Positions 1 to 8,470 of a DNA stretch of 64,000 bases are shown in pieces. Source of the DNA: Paludibaculum fermentans (lineage in GTDB: Bacteria; Acidobacteriota; Terriglobia; Bryobacterales; Bryobacteraceae). The position numbers were made by a program, and so were the translations under genes. Numbering within the stretch: position 1 is the stretch's first letter; each line of letters starts with the position of its first letter. The DNA is taken from assembly GCF_015277775.1 (NCBI RefSeq), contig NZ_CP063849.1, forward strand, positions 6,525,501 to 6,589,500, read 5' to 3'. The notes under the pieces were generated by a model, which saw only the letters and a list, made by a program, of their open reading frames with translations, was not told where the DNA came from and ran no database searches.

Positions 1-386
1 GCCGCCGCCTTGAGGTCGATGACGGCACGGAAGAAGGCGTTGCCGAACTCGACGCGGTTCAGGCCCAGGCGGCGCAGGAGGATGGGATTCACGAAGGGCG
101 TGGAGGGCTTCGCGTCGCAGCACGACACGCTGTAGACCGGAAGTTCTCCCGGGATCAACGAAGCAGGAAAGAGCAGTTGCCCGGCGCTGACCTGCCAGGG
201 GAGCTCCTTGCCCTCGGCATTCGTGACGGTGAAGCCCGCGGTGTGCCCGCCGAGCTTGGCCAGAGGAACGGCCACCGCTTCATTGGTCCGGCGGTAGAGC
301 CCGGTAGGCTCCTCTACACGGACGGTCCACACCTGCGCGGCCTGCGAGACAGCGGCCAGCAGCAGCAACGAACTAGACAACCGCAT
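1..386 (-). CDS. Secreted hypothetical protein, 3' end off the window
   Basis: The minus-strand reading frame opens with ATG at 386-384 and is still open at base 1, so only about 128 N-terminal residues are visible. It begins MRLSSSLLLLAAVSQA, a short positively charged start followed by a hydrophobic stretch and an AQA-type signal peptidase I site, so export is likely. The mature part has a beta-rich look (VWTVRVEEPTGLYRRTNE) that resembles the N-terminal sandwich seen in some secreted polysaccharide-active enzymes, but I cannot name the family. It starts only 5 bases after the stop of the gene at 392-1978, so the two are almost certainly co-transcribed. The function is unknown. Confidence 0.7.
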   Translation of the reverse strand, partial: MRLSSSLLLLAAVSQAAQVWTVRVEEPTGLYRRTNEAVAVPLAKLGGHTAGFTVTNAEGKELPWQVSAGQLLFPASLIPGELPVYSVSCCDAKPSTPFVNPILLRRLGLNRVEFGNAFFRAVIDLKAA

Positions 387-391
387 GGCGA

Positions 392-1978
392 TTACTCCCC
401 GGCGAACAGCTTCTGATAGCGGCCAAACCAGTAAGGCAGCAGGAACGCGGCGCCGTCGTCCTCGCCGTGACCCGCGCTATTGGAATCGATGATGAACGGA
501 TTCGCGTTCCACTTCATCACAGGACGTTCATCCGGCGGCAGCAAGGTGGCGGCTTCGGGCTTCTGGAAACGGTCTTTGGTGCCGCTCATGACGACGTCGG
601 CGCGATGCGAGTTCTTTACTGACCAGGTGATGAGGTCGATGGGCTGGCGGTAGAGCGTGCGCACGGCGCCGTGCAGATCCACTGTCCCCTGGGGGCGGCC
701 CATCAGGTAGATGAGGGTCCACAGGGGATTGTCCTCGCGCTGGATGTTGGCCCACCACTGGTCGAGCGCCGGCCGGTAGTACTTGTCGAGGAGCGCCGCG
801 TCCTTCTCATAGAGGAACAGGCAGTAGAACGGCAGCATCGCCAGCTCCTCGTCGGAGTAATTGATCTCCTCGTGGAGTTCGCGGTAACGGGCCGTCTGCT
901 CGGCGTACTTCAGGTCGATGGCCGCCTTGCGGTATTCGCGCTCGTACTTCGCGTCGCCGGTGATGTGGGCGGCGGTCTTGAGGAAGCTCAGCAGTTCCAG
1001 GCTGTTCAGGGCCGAGTCGCCGGGCGCTTCGTCGAAGTACTGGCGGGACCACTTGCCCCAGCGCGTCGGCTTGCCGTCGAGGTCGATCAGGTAGTAGCCG
1101 TTGGCCAGGATGTGATCCATGATGCGGCGGGTGGTGGCCGCGATGCGCTTCTTCAGGGCCGGATCGGGCAGCAGGTCGTAGGCGATGGCGTAGGCGTACA
1201 TGTGGCCGACGATCTCGTCGGAGCTGGTGTCGCCCTTCCAGTAATACTTGCCGTCGTCCGTCCAGTGCCATTCCCCGTCGGTGGGCATGGGTTCACCCTT
1301 CTCGATGTACGAGCGGGCCGGGAAGCCGCGCGAGCCCGCCACCTGTTCCAGGAACAGCATGGCTTCGATGGCCTTCTTTGCGCGCGCCTGGGCTTCGGCC
1401 GAGCCGGTGACCGCGAAACGGTAGCACTCGGCCGCGGCGTAGATGCCGGTCCACAGGCCGTCGTTGTCGTCGTCGCGGGTGCGGCTGCTCTTGAGGTCGC
1501 CGGGCACCGTCAGGCGGGAGGGCGAGACCATGCCGTGACGGTCGTGGCGCTGGCGGATGCGTTCTTCAAAGAGAGCGGCCTTCTGCAGCAGCGTCATGCG
1601 GCGGAGTTCGATGTGGGCGATACCGGCCGGGGTGCGGACCCAGACGCCGCCCTGGGTGTCGGGGACGACGCGCTCGACTGTATCGGAGGGCAGATAGCGC
1701 TGGCCGGCAAAGTACTGGTAGCGGTCGCGCGGGCCGGCGGCTGCGTCCCAGCGGACGAGGCCTTGCGGCGTGCCGTACCAGACGGCTCCGTCGGTGGCGG
1801 TGGCGAGGTCCGTCACGCCCTCGAGGGGCGCTTTCAGGGCCGGGGTCTTCAAGGCAGCGGGCGCTTCGGCGGCGCCGACGGCATGGAAGGTCCGGAACTT
1901 CTGCGGGGTAGGCGTCAGCTTGACGGGTTCAGCTCCCCAGGCCAAGGCCGCGCTCAACGCAATCAACAAAAACCGCAT
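392..1978 (-). CDS. Secreted protein with propeller-like repeats and a six-hairpin-like helical domain
   Basis: The protein has 528 residues. I chose ATG 1978 because a GGGAGGG Shine-Dalgarno lies just upstream and the product then starts with a signal peptide, MRFLLIALSAALAWGAEP. The frame is open for 40 more codons, but these look non-coding. Residues about 55-110 contain two stretches like the two-component-regulator propeller repeat (DGAVWYGTPQGLVRWD; GGVWVRTPAGIAHIE). The remainder is rich in Trp/Tyr and helical hairpins (RTRDDDNDGLWTGIYAAAE), like an alpha/alpha six-barrel glycosidase or lyase. I infer a secreted carbohydrate-active enzyme, but no catalytic residues can be assigned. It is the first gene of an operon with the partial gene at 1-386. 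Confidence 0.7.
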   Translation of the reverse strand: MRFLLIALSAALAWGAEPVKLTPTPQKFRTFHAVGAAEAPAALKTPALKAPLEGVTDLATATDGAVWYGTPQGLVRWDAAAGPRDRYQYFAGQRYLPSDTVERVVPDTQGGVWVRTPAGIAHIELRRMTLLQKAALFEERIRQRHDRHGMVSPSRLTVPGDLKSSRTRDDDNDGLWTGIYAAAECYRFAVTGSAEAQARAKKAIEAMLFLEQVAGSRGFPARSYIEKGEPMPTDGEWHWTDDGKYYWKGDTSSDEIVGHMYAYAIAYDLLPDPALKKRIAATTRRIMDHILANGYYLIDLDGKPTRWGKWSRQYFDEAPGDSALNSLELLSFLKTAAHITGDAKYEREYRKAAIDLKYAEQTARYRELHEEINYSDEELAMLPFYCLFLYEKDAALLDKYYRPALDQWWANIQREDNPLWTLIYLMGRPQGTVDLHGAVRTLYRQPIDLITWSVKNSHRADVVMSGTKDRFQKPEAATLLPPDERPVMKWNANPFIIDSNSAGHGEDDGAAFLLPYWFGRYQKLFAGE

Positions 1979-2135
1979 GCAACCCTCCCGAATGGGGACG
2001 AAACTGGTGGACAAATTCCAGGCTGGAGAGACACTCAAGAGAGGCGGACCCAAGCCTGGACCATAGCTGGATTTTTCTCTCCAGGAGACCGGCTCCACCC
2101 ATTGCTACACAGCTCAATATATCGTAAGCTTATTG

Positions 2136-2164
2136 AAAAAGTGAAATAGTGATTCAACTTTTTT
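2136..2164. promoter_or_regulatory. AT-rich inverted repeat between divergent genes
   Basis: In the 229-base gap between the divergent genes at 1978 and 2208 lies a near-perfect inverted repeat. AAAAAGT-GAA at 2136-2145 faces TTCAACTTTTT at 2153-2163, with one unpaired base. It is strikingly AT-rich against a GC-rich background and sits where promoters for both genes should be. It could be an operator or simply part of overlapping -10/-35 elements. I see no clear consensus promoter. Confidence 0.3.
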
Positions 2165-2207
2165 ATAGAGCGTTCAATAATGCTCCTGCCCGCAGAAGGA
2201 AGTCCAC

Positions 2208-3527
2208 ATGAGCCAACTCGCCATCCTTGGCGGCGACCCGGTCCGCCGCAAACCCTTCGCTCCCTGGCCCCAATACCAGCCTTCCGACATCGCGCGCATT
2301 GTCCGCACGGTGGAGAGCCGCCATTGGGGTGGATATCCCCTGCCCACGGCTCTGGCTTCCGGCTTCTGCAAGGACTTCGCGGCCATGCACGGCGCCGAGT
2401 ACGCGCTGCCTGTCGCGAACGGCACGGTTTCCTTGTCCATCGCGCTGCAGGCGGCGGGTGTTGGCTTCGGCGATGAAGTGATCGTGCCCGCCTACACCTG
2501 GGACGGCACGGCGACGGCGGTTCTGGCCATGGGCGCGGTGCCCGTGTTCGCCGACATCGACCCTGATACCTACTGTCTGTGCGTGGAGTCGGTGCGGCAG
2601 GCGATCACGCCGCGCACGAAGGCGATCATCCCGGTCCATCTGGCCATGCGGTTCACCGAGATGGGTGACCTGATGACGCTGGCGCACTTCCACAATCTGA
2701 AGGTGATTGAGGACGCGGCCCACGCGCATGGCGGCGCTTACCACGGAAAGGGCGCCGGCTCCATCGGCGACATGGGTTCGTTCAGCCTGCAGGAGAGCAA
2801 ACTGATGACCGCCGGCGAAGGCGGGATGCTCACCACGAACAGCCTGGAGTACTACGAGGCGATGCAGACCGTGGTCAATTGTGGCCGCGCCAGCCTCACG
2901 GATAAGTTTGGCCAGCGCCTGCTGGGGTTGAACTACCGCATGACGGACCTGCAGATCGCGCTGCTGATCGGGCAGTTGGAGACGCTGCCGGCGTTGCGGG
3001 CCTTGCGCGCCGAACGCGCGCATTTGCTGGGGTCGCTGCTGCAGGGTGTGCCTGGGATTCGGGTGCTGCCGGAACAACCGGGGATCACTGCGCCGACAAA
3101 CTACTGCTATGTGCTGCAGTACCGGCCCGAGCCGGGGCAGCCGGCGCCCCATCGCGACCTGTTCGTCGCCGCCCTGGAAAAAGAAGGGATCCCCTGCGAC
3201 GGCCGTTTCTACGAGGCGGTCTACAAGAGCGATCTTTTCTACGCGACGCCGAAGAAGTGCCCGCAATTGGCGTACGAGCGCGAGACTCCGGTCGACTACT
3301 CGCAGGACCACTGCCCGGTGTCGGAGCGCGCCGCCTACGATGAGTCCATCTGGCTCTTCCAGTTCTGCCTGATCGGCGAGGAAGAGGACGTGCGCGACGT
3401 GGCGCGGGCGATCGAAAAAGTCGCGTCGAATCTGGAGACGCTGTCGAAGCAGGACCCGGCGCTGGCCGGAGTCAAAGCCATGGGCCGGGCGCAGCGGGCC
3501 CGCTTCGAGCGGCAGAAGAACTACTAG
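2208..3527 (+). CDS. DegT/DnrJ/EryC1/StrS-family PLP aminotransferase
   Basis: The protein has 439 residues. ATG 2208 is preceded by an AGAAGGAAG Shine-Dalgarno. The fold-type I aminotransferase signature is clear: LPVANGTVSLSIALQAAGVG (PLP phosphate-binding region), DAAHAHGG around residue 170, and FSLQESKLMTAGEGG, in which Lys198 is the expected Schiff-base lysine. Members transaminate keto-sugars or inosose-like substrates (StrS, AHBA-synthase relatives). No sugar-nucleotide, O-antigen or antibiotic genes surround it, so the substrate cannot be read from context. The 3' end overlaps the convergent LysM-amidase gene by 4 bases. The family call is firm; the substrate is unknown. Confidence 0.9.
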   Translation: MSQLAILGGDPVRRKPFAPWPQYQPSDIARIVRTVESRHWGGYPLPTALASGFCKDFAAMHGAEYALPVANGTVSLSIALQAAGVGFGDEVIVPAYTWDGTATAVLAMGAVPVFADIDPDTYCLCVESVRQAITPRTKAIIPVHLAMRFTEMGDLMTLAHFHNLKVIEDAAHAHGGAYHGKGAGSIGDMGSFSLQESKLMTAGEGGMLTTNSLEYYEAMQTVVNCGRASLTDKFGQRLLGLNYRMTDLQIALLIGQLETLPALRALRAERAHLLGSLLQGVPGIRVLPEQPGITAPTNYCYVLQYRPEPGQPAPHRDLFVAALEKEGIPCDGRFYEAVYKSDLFYATPKKCPQLAYERETPVDYSQDHCPVSERAAYDESIWLFQFCLIGEEEDVRDVARAIEKVASNLETLSKQDPALAGVKAMGRAQRARFERQKNY

Positions 3528-4372
3528 ATCCCGAGGCTCGACCAATCCCAGGCCGGGCCCATATCGGTCTTGTCCGCACGGTAGTTCTGGTGCGAGGCGA
3601 TGCCCTTGTAAGCGCTGAAGAACACGGGGTCGAACTCCGTCCGCTTGGCGGCCGGCGGCAACGTCTTGGCGATGCTGAACTTGTCGGCCAGGTGGTGGAC
3701 CAGGTCGTGGACGGCCGTTACCTGGATGCTGGGGAAGGACGCGAAGTAGTTGATGCCGCGGTAGGTCGATTTCACGTAACGATCCTTCTCGGACTTGGCG
3801 CACCAGCGGGTCTTGTAGTTGTTCGGCCACCAGTTCAATTGATCCTTGTTGGCCGCGTCCTCCTGCAGTCCGCCTACGTTCACGATTTCGATGGCCACGG
3901 CGCGGCGGTCGTTCACGGAGTTGGGATTGTTGCCGGTCATGCCCAGGTGCCAGGCCCACTTCTCGGGCGGGAAGAACTCATAGATCTTGCCGTCGCGATC
4001 GACGACATAAGCCGTCGCGACGCGATAGGGCTTGCCGTTCACGGGGGCCATCCAGGCGTTGAAAACGCTCTGGGCGTTGGAACTGGCCGTGAAGTGGAGC
4101 ATGATCAGGTCCTTGGCCGAGGTCTCGTTGGCGAACTCGGTGGTGGGCAGGCGGAAGGTGGTGCGGTCGATCACGGGCTCGTGTGCGACATTGGCCTCAA
4201 CCGCCAGGCCCTGTAGGTCGGTGGTCAGATTCGGGATGACCAGCGATTTACCGACGGAGATCTTGTTGGGATCCCTGATGGCATTCACCTGGGCCAGGGC
4301 TTTGACGTCGACTCCGAATTGGGCGGCGATCTTGGCGAGTGTGTCGCCGGCTTTCACTACGTAGGTATTCAT
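3524..4372 (-). CDS. LysM-domain N-acetylmuramoyl-L-alanine amidase (Amidase_2 type)
   Basis: The protein has 282 residues. An N-terminal LysM (residues 3-47: YVVKAGDTLAKIAAQFGV ... SLVIPN) binds peptidoglycan glycans. The rest is an Amidase_2/PGRP-like catalytic domain. Likely zinc ligands are His93 in LIMLHFTAS, His261 in ASHQNYR and Asp270 in KTDMGPAWDW, matching the family's H...H...K-x-D-PG-x-x-F/W-D-W layout. Such enzymes cut the amide between MurNAc and the stem peptide. The LysM starts at residue 3 and there is no signal peptide, which is unusual for a host wall amidase and more like a phage endolysin or cytoplasmic recycling enzyme. It is convergent with the aminotransferase gene and divergent from the gene at 4512. 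Confidence 0.88.
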   Translation of the reverse strand: MNTYVVKAGDTLAKIAAQFGVDVKALAQVNAIRDPNKISVGKSLVIPNLTTDLQGLAVEANVAHEPVIDRTTFRLPTTEFANETSAKDLIMLHFTASSNAQSVFNAWMAPVNGKPYRVATAYVVDRDGKIYEFFPPEKWAWHLGMTGNNPNSVNDRRAVAIEIVNVGGLQEDAANKDQLNWWPNNYKTRWCAKSEKDRYVKSTYRGINYFASFPSIQVTAVHDLVHHLADKFSIAKTLPPAAKRTEFDPVFFSAYKGIASHQNYRADKTDMGPAWDWSSLGI

Positions 4373-4511
4373 GGCTCCTCCTGATGCTTCGGCCGGGCGC
4401 GCCGGACAAAGCGCTATCGCTGATTGTTTGGGGCAGCGCGGGTGAAAAGCAACAGGAATCTTCTCGTGTGGCGCCCTGATCGAGGGGCTCCGAATTCGGG
4501 AGAATAGGAAA

Positions 4512-5153
4512 GTGGCTCCTCGTGTTGGTTTGACCTATCGACTTGAGCAGAAGGCCGTCCCCTATCGTGCCGCGTTGCAGGCGGTGGGGCTGGAAGCGGT
4601 GAACCTGACGCCCGAGGCTCCGGCGTCGCTGGCTGGCTTGTCCGGGCTTATGCTGACCGGCGGCTCGGACATTGAGCCGTGGCGCTATGGCCAGGATGAC
4701 ATCGCGGCGCGGAGTCCGGATGGACCCCGGGACGAAATGGAACTGCGGCTGGCGGGCGAGGCGATCGAGCTGGGCATGCCGTTGTTCGCGATCTGCCGCG
4801 GCATGCAGGTGCTGAACGTGCTGCGCGGCGGGAAGTTGCTGCAGCATATTGGCGAAGAGCATACGGGCGTAATGCACGGCGTGAAGATCTCCGATGGCTC
4901 GCTGCTGCGCGGGATTCTGGGCTGTGAATACCAGGTGAATTCGCGGCACCACCAGGCGGCGGCGCGGCTGGGCGACGGGCTGATCGCGACCGCGGTCTCG
5001 GAAGACGGACATGTTGAGGCGCTGGAACTGCCCTCCGCGCGCGGGTTCGTGCTGGGTGTACAGTGGCATCCCGAGGATCTGTACGAAAGCGACGCGGGAC
5101 ACCTGCGTCTGTTCGAAGCGTTCCGGGACGCCGTCATACACTGGAAGCGGTAA
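4512..5153 (+). CDS. Class I glutamine amidotransferase-like gamma-glutamyl hydrolase (peptidase C26)
   Basis: The protein has 213 residues and starts at GTG 4512, just after AGGAA. The triad of the C26/PuuD group is visible: nucleophile Cys95 in FAICRGMQVLN, and His186 and Glu188 in GVQWHPED. The oxyanion region LMLTGGSDIEP is also present. These enzymes hydrolyse gamma-glutamyl amides such as gamma-glutamyl-GABA in polyamine breakdown, but no puu genes are nearby, so the substrate is open. It reads directly into the helicase gene (stop 5153, proposed start 5156), which suggests one transcript. Confidence 0.88.
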   Translation: MAPRVGLTYRLEQKAVPYRAALQAVGLEAVNLTPEAPASLAGLSGLMLTGGSDIEPWRYGQDDIAARSPDGPRDEMELRLAGEAIELGMPLFAICRGMQVLNVLRGGKLLQHIGEEHTGVMHGVKISDGSLLRGILGCEYQVNSRHHQAAARLGDGLIATAVSEDGHVEALELPSARGFVLGVQWHPEDLYESDAGHLRLFEAFRDAVIHWKR

Positions 5154-5155
5154 CT

Positions 5156-7084
5156 TTGGCCCGTCCCTTCTCCATTCGCCAGTTCTTCTCACGCAACGGC
5201 CCCCTTGCGCAGGCTCATCCCAACTATGAGTTCCGCAAGGGGCAGTTGGATATGGCGCTGGCGGTGGAGTCGGCCCTGGAAGACAAGCGCCACCAGGTTG
5301 TCGAGGCTGGCACGGGTACCGGCAAGACGCTGGCTTACCTGATTCCCGCCATTCTCTCCGGCAAGCGCGTGGTGGTCTCCACGGGTACCAAGAACCTGCA
5401 GGAACAGCTGTTTTTCAAGGACATCCCGTTCCTCAACCAGTTCTTCCCGAACGGCATCAAGGCCTGCTACATGAAGGGCCGCAACAACTATGCCTGCCGG
5501 CAGAAGATCTATGACGCCGAGCGCGAGCCGATCCTCAATGGGCTGGAAGAGGTGTCGGACTTCGCGATCATCCGTGAGTGGGAGAAAACGACTGAGAGCG
5601 GCGACCGCTCGTCGATTCCGAACCTGCCCGATGGGACCTCGGTATGGTCAAAGCTCGATGCGCGCAGCGACTTGTGTACCGGCCAGAAGTGCGCGTCGTT
5701 CGAGCGCTGCTTCATCACGCTGATGCACCAGCGGGCGATGGAGTCCGACATCATCATCGTGAACCACCACCTCTTCTTCGCCGACCTGGCGGTGAAGGAG
5801 GAGGAGCACGCCGCCATCCTGCCGGACTACTCCGCGGTGATCTTCGACGAAGCGCACGAGTTGGAGGATGTGGCCGGGCAGTATTTCGGGTTGTCCATTT
5901 CGTCGCACCAGGTGGAGGATCTGCGGCGGGACATCCTGGCGACGGCGCGGCGCAAGGAATTCTTCACACACGACCTGGAGCAGATCCTGACGCTTCTGGT
6001 GGATCACGGCGACCGGTTCTTTGCCATGTTTCCGCAGCAGGAGGGGCGGTCGGGCTTCAACGAGCACCAGAGTTTCCTGGCGCAGAATCAGGAGCAGTTC
6101 GGCAACTTCCTGAGTGTGCTGGAGTTGCTGGCGGCGCACCTGTCGCTGGTGAAGAACGCTCCGGAGGAGTTGGTGCCGCTGCACCGCCGGACCATTACGC
6201 TGCTGGGGAATCTGAAGCAGTGGATGTCAGGTGAGGATCACAGCAATGTCTATTGGATTGAGCGGAGGGGACGGGGTACGTACCTGCAGGCGACGCCGAT
6301 CGACGTGTCCGGGCTATTGCGGGATAAGCTGTTCGCCGTGGTGTCGCCGGCCATCTTGACCTCGGCCACGCTGGCGGTGGAGGAGAAGTTCGATTACCTG
6401 CGGGAGCGGCTGGGGCTGGATGGAGCTCGGGAGCTGATTGTGCCCAGCCACTTCGACTATGAGAAGCAGGCTCTGCTGTATGTGCCGCACCATCTGCCCG
6501 ATGTCCGGGCTTCGGATTTCCTGCGGCAGGCCGGCGAAGAGGTGCGGGTGATCCTGCGGCACAGCCGCGGGCGGGCGTTTGTCCTGTTCACCAGCTACCA
6601 GCAGATGCGGCTGATTCACGACCTGGTGACCCCGGATCTCGACTATCCCGTTCTGATGCAAGGGGATGCGCCTCAGCGAGTGCTCATCGAGCAGTTCCGG
6701 TCGACACCGCATTGCGTGCTGTTTGCGACGTCGTCCTTCTGGCAGGGAGTGGATGTGCAGGGTGAGGCGCTGTCGTGCGTGATCATCGACAAGTTGCCGT
6801 TTGCCGTGCCGAGCGATCCGGTGGTGGAAGCAAGAGTGCGGGCGATCAAGCTGGCGGGCGGGAATCCGTTCTACGACTATCAGGTGCCGCAGGCGGCCAT
6901 CGCGCTGAAGCAGGGGTTTGGGCGGCTGATCCGGGCGAAGACGGATCGGGGGGTGCTGGTTCTGCTGGACAACCGCATTACGCGGAACCGATATGGGCAG
7001 GTGTTCTTCGATTCGCTGCCGCCGTACCGGTTTACGACCGGACTGAGCGAGGTGGAGAAGTTCTTCGACGAGGCCGCCGAGTAA
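5156..7084 (+). CDS. dinG: DinG-family ATP-dependent DNA helicase (XPD-like, Fe-S)
   Basis: The protein has 642 residues from TTG 5156. That start follows GGAAG by about nine bases, comes 3 bases after the previous stop, and gives MARPFSIRQFFSRNG. A GTG/ATG-type start at 5063 would overlap the upstream gene by 90 bases and looks less likely. Motif I is EAGTGTGKTLAYLIPA near residue 50 and motif II is FDEAHELED near residue 230. Cysteines near residues 103, 114, 174, 179 and 185 sit in the insert that holds the 4Fe-4S cluster in DinG/XPD enzymes. Later motifs include SATLAVEEK and GFGRLIRAKTDRG. The family unwinds 5'-tailed DNA, R-loops and forks. It is convergent with mnmE. Confidence 0.92.
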   Translation: MARPFSIRQFFSRNGPLAQAHPNYEFRKGQLDMALAVESALEDKRHQVVEAGTGTGKTLAYLIPAILSGKRVVVSTGTKNLQEQLFFKDIPFLNQFFPNGIKACYMKGRNNYACRQKIYDAEREPILNGLEEVSDFAIIREWEKTTESGDRSSIPNLPDGTSVWSKLDARSDLCTGQKCASFERCFITLMHQRAMESDIIIVNHHLFFADLAVKEEEHAAILPDYSAVIFDEAHELEDVAGQYFGLSISSHQVEDLRRDILATARRKEFFTHDLEQILTLLVDHGDRFFAMFPQQEGRSGFNEHQSFLAQNQEQFGNFLSVLELLAAHLSLVKNAPEELVPLHRRTITLLGNLKQWMSGEDHSNVYWIERRGRGTYLQATPIDVSGLLRDKLFAVVSPAILTSATLAVEEKFDYLRERLGLDGARELIVPSHFDYEKQALLYVPHHLPDVRASDFLRQAGEEVRVILRHSRGRAFVLFTSYQQMRLIHDLVTPDLDYPVLMQGDAPQRVLIEQFRSTPHCVLFATSSFWQGVDVQGEALSCVIIDKLPFAVPSDPVVEARVRAIKLAGGNPFYDYQVPQAAIALKQGFGRLIRAKTDRGVLVLLDNRITRNRYGQVFFDSLPPYRFTTGLSEVEKFFDEAAE

Positions 7085-7087
7085 ACA

Positions 7088-7106
7088 CTTGTAGTATTAC
7101 TACAAG
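7088..7106. repeat. Perfect 9-bp palindrome between convergent dinG and mnmE
   Basis: CTTGTAGTA-T-TACTACAAG fills most of the 27-base gap between the stop codons of dinG and mnmE. It is perfect over 9 bases per arm with a single central base. It is AT-rich and lacks a downstream T-run in either direction, so it is not a classic intrinsic terminator. The half-sites TGTAGTA/TACTACA resemble BlaI/MecI-type operator halves, but in the reverse order. It may be a binding site or a mild bidirectional terminator. Confidence 0.4.
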
Positions 7107-7111
7107 AAGAG

Positions 7112-8455
7112 TTATTTGCCGATGCAGAACGTCGAGAAGATGTGGTTGAGGATGTCGTCGGCGGTGGTGGCCCCGGTGAGGGCGTCGAGGGGGCGGAGGG
7201 CGGAGTAGCAGTCGAGCAGGAGCATCTCGTGCGGGAGGCCGAAAGACACTGCATTTGCAGTGCGTTGCAGGGACTCCAGGCTCTCCTTCAAAAGTAGTTC
7301 GTGACGCAGGCTGGTAATGAGGCCGGACTGAGGCGAGGCGAAGCCGTCGGGGGCGATGAGGGCGACGAGACGACGTCGCAGTTCCTCGATTCCGTCTCCG
7401 GTCTTTGCGGATACCATCAGCAGATCCGACGCACCCCAGAGGAGGTCCGACTTGTTCCCCACGATCAGGTGCAGGCCCTGTTCAACGGCCCGCTCCATCA
7501 ACTGGAGGTCGTCTTCCTCCACTCCGACGGAGAGATCAATTACCACGATTGTAATATCAGCATCGGCCATGGCCTGGAAGCTGCGCTCGATGCCGAGCTT
7601 CTCGACGACATCGGAGCTGGCGCGGATGCCGGCGGTGTCCACCAGGCGGACAGGGATGCCTTCCAGGGAGAACGTCTCGGAGACCGTGTCGCGGGTGGTG
7701 CCCGGGATGTTGGTGACGATGGCCCGGTCACGCTGAAGCAAGGCGTTGAAAAGACTGCTCTTGCCCACGTTGGGACGGCCGGCGATGGCGAGGGTCAGGC
7801 CGTCGTGGACGAGTTTGCCGAAGCGGAAGCTTTCGATCAGGCGGGTGAGGCCGACGGAGATCGGCCGGATGCGGTCCAGGATGTGGTCGCTGGAGGCGAC
7901 GCTGACATCGTCCTCGGCGAAGTCGATGCCGGCCTCCAGCAGGGCGATCAGCTCAACTAGTTGCGCTTTCAGCGGGGCAATGGCTCGGGAAACGGAGCCT
8001 TCCATCTGCTGGGCGGCGATGCGGGCCTGGTGGAGGGTGGTGGCGGTGATGAGGTCGTGGACGGCTTCGGCCTGGGGTAAGTCGATGCGGCCGTTGAGGT
8101 AAGCACGGAGAGTGAACTCCCCGGGTTCGGCTGGCCGGGCTCCCCCTTGGAGGGCGCGGGCTACACAGTGGCGGAGGACGACCGGTGAGCCGTGGCAGGC
8201 AATCTCGACGACGTCCTCGGCGGTATAGGAGCGAGGCGCGGCGAAGTAGGTGACGACAACCTGGTCGACGGTGTTGCCGGATTCGTCCAGGAGTTCAGCG
8301 AGGGAGGCGGTCCAGGGTTTCCACTCGGGTGCGGCCGGGAAGCGAAGGAGTCCTTCGGCGACACGGCGCGCTTCGGCGCCGGACAGGCGCACGACTCCGA
8401 GGCCACCGGCGCCGGGCGGCGTCGAGATGGCGACAATCGTATCCTGGGTAGACAC
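7112..8455 (-). CDS. mnmE: tRNA uridine-5-carboxymethylaminomethyl modification GTPase
   Basis: The protein has 447 residues, normal for MnmE (TrmE). It carries an N-terminal folate-binding domain ([21 protein letters not shown]) and a helical region with an inserted G domain near residues 215-375. Motifs are [28 protein letters not shown] and NKSD. The C-terminus ends in FCIGK, and the CxGK cysteine is essential in this family. With MnmG it installs the cmnm5 group on wobble uridine 34. It lies last in the rpmH-rnpA-yidD-yidC-khpB-mnmE block, the usual order in many bacteria. The downstream gene is convergent dinG. Confidence 0.97.
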   Translation of the reverse strand: MSTQDTIVAISTPPGAGGLGVVRLSGAEARRVAEGLLRFPAAPEWKPWTASLAELLDESGNTVDQVVVTYFAAPRSYTAEDVVEIACHGSPVVLRHCVARALQGGARPAEPGEFTLRAYLNGRIDLPQAEAVHDLITATTLHQARIAAQQMEGSVSRAIAPLKAQLVELIALLEAGIDFAEDDVSVASSDHILDRIRPISVGLTRLIESFRFGKLVHDGLTLAIAGRPNVGKSSLFNALLQRDRAIVTNIPGTTRDTVSETFSLEGIPVRLVDTAGIRASSDVVEKLGIERSFQAMADADITIVVIDLSVGVEEDDLQLMERAVEQGLHLIVGNKSDLLWGASDLLMVSAKTGDGIEELRRRLVALIAPDGFASPQSGLITSLRHELLLKESLESLQRTANAVSFGLPHEMLLLDCYSALRPLDALTGATTADDILNHIFSTFCIGK

Positions 8456-8470
8456 TCGACAGTTGTAGGA

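Noticed and set aside
2163-3959. A 598-codon open frame on the minus strand antisense to the aminotransferase gene
   Set aside because: It is a high-GC shadow frame: Arg/Gln/His-rich composition, no family likeness, no Shine-Dalgarno, and it is opposite two well-supported genes.
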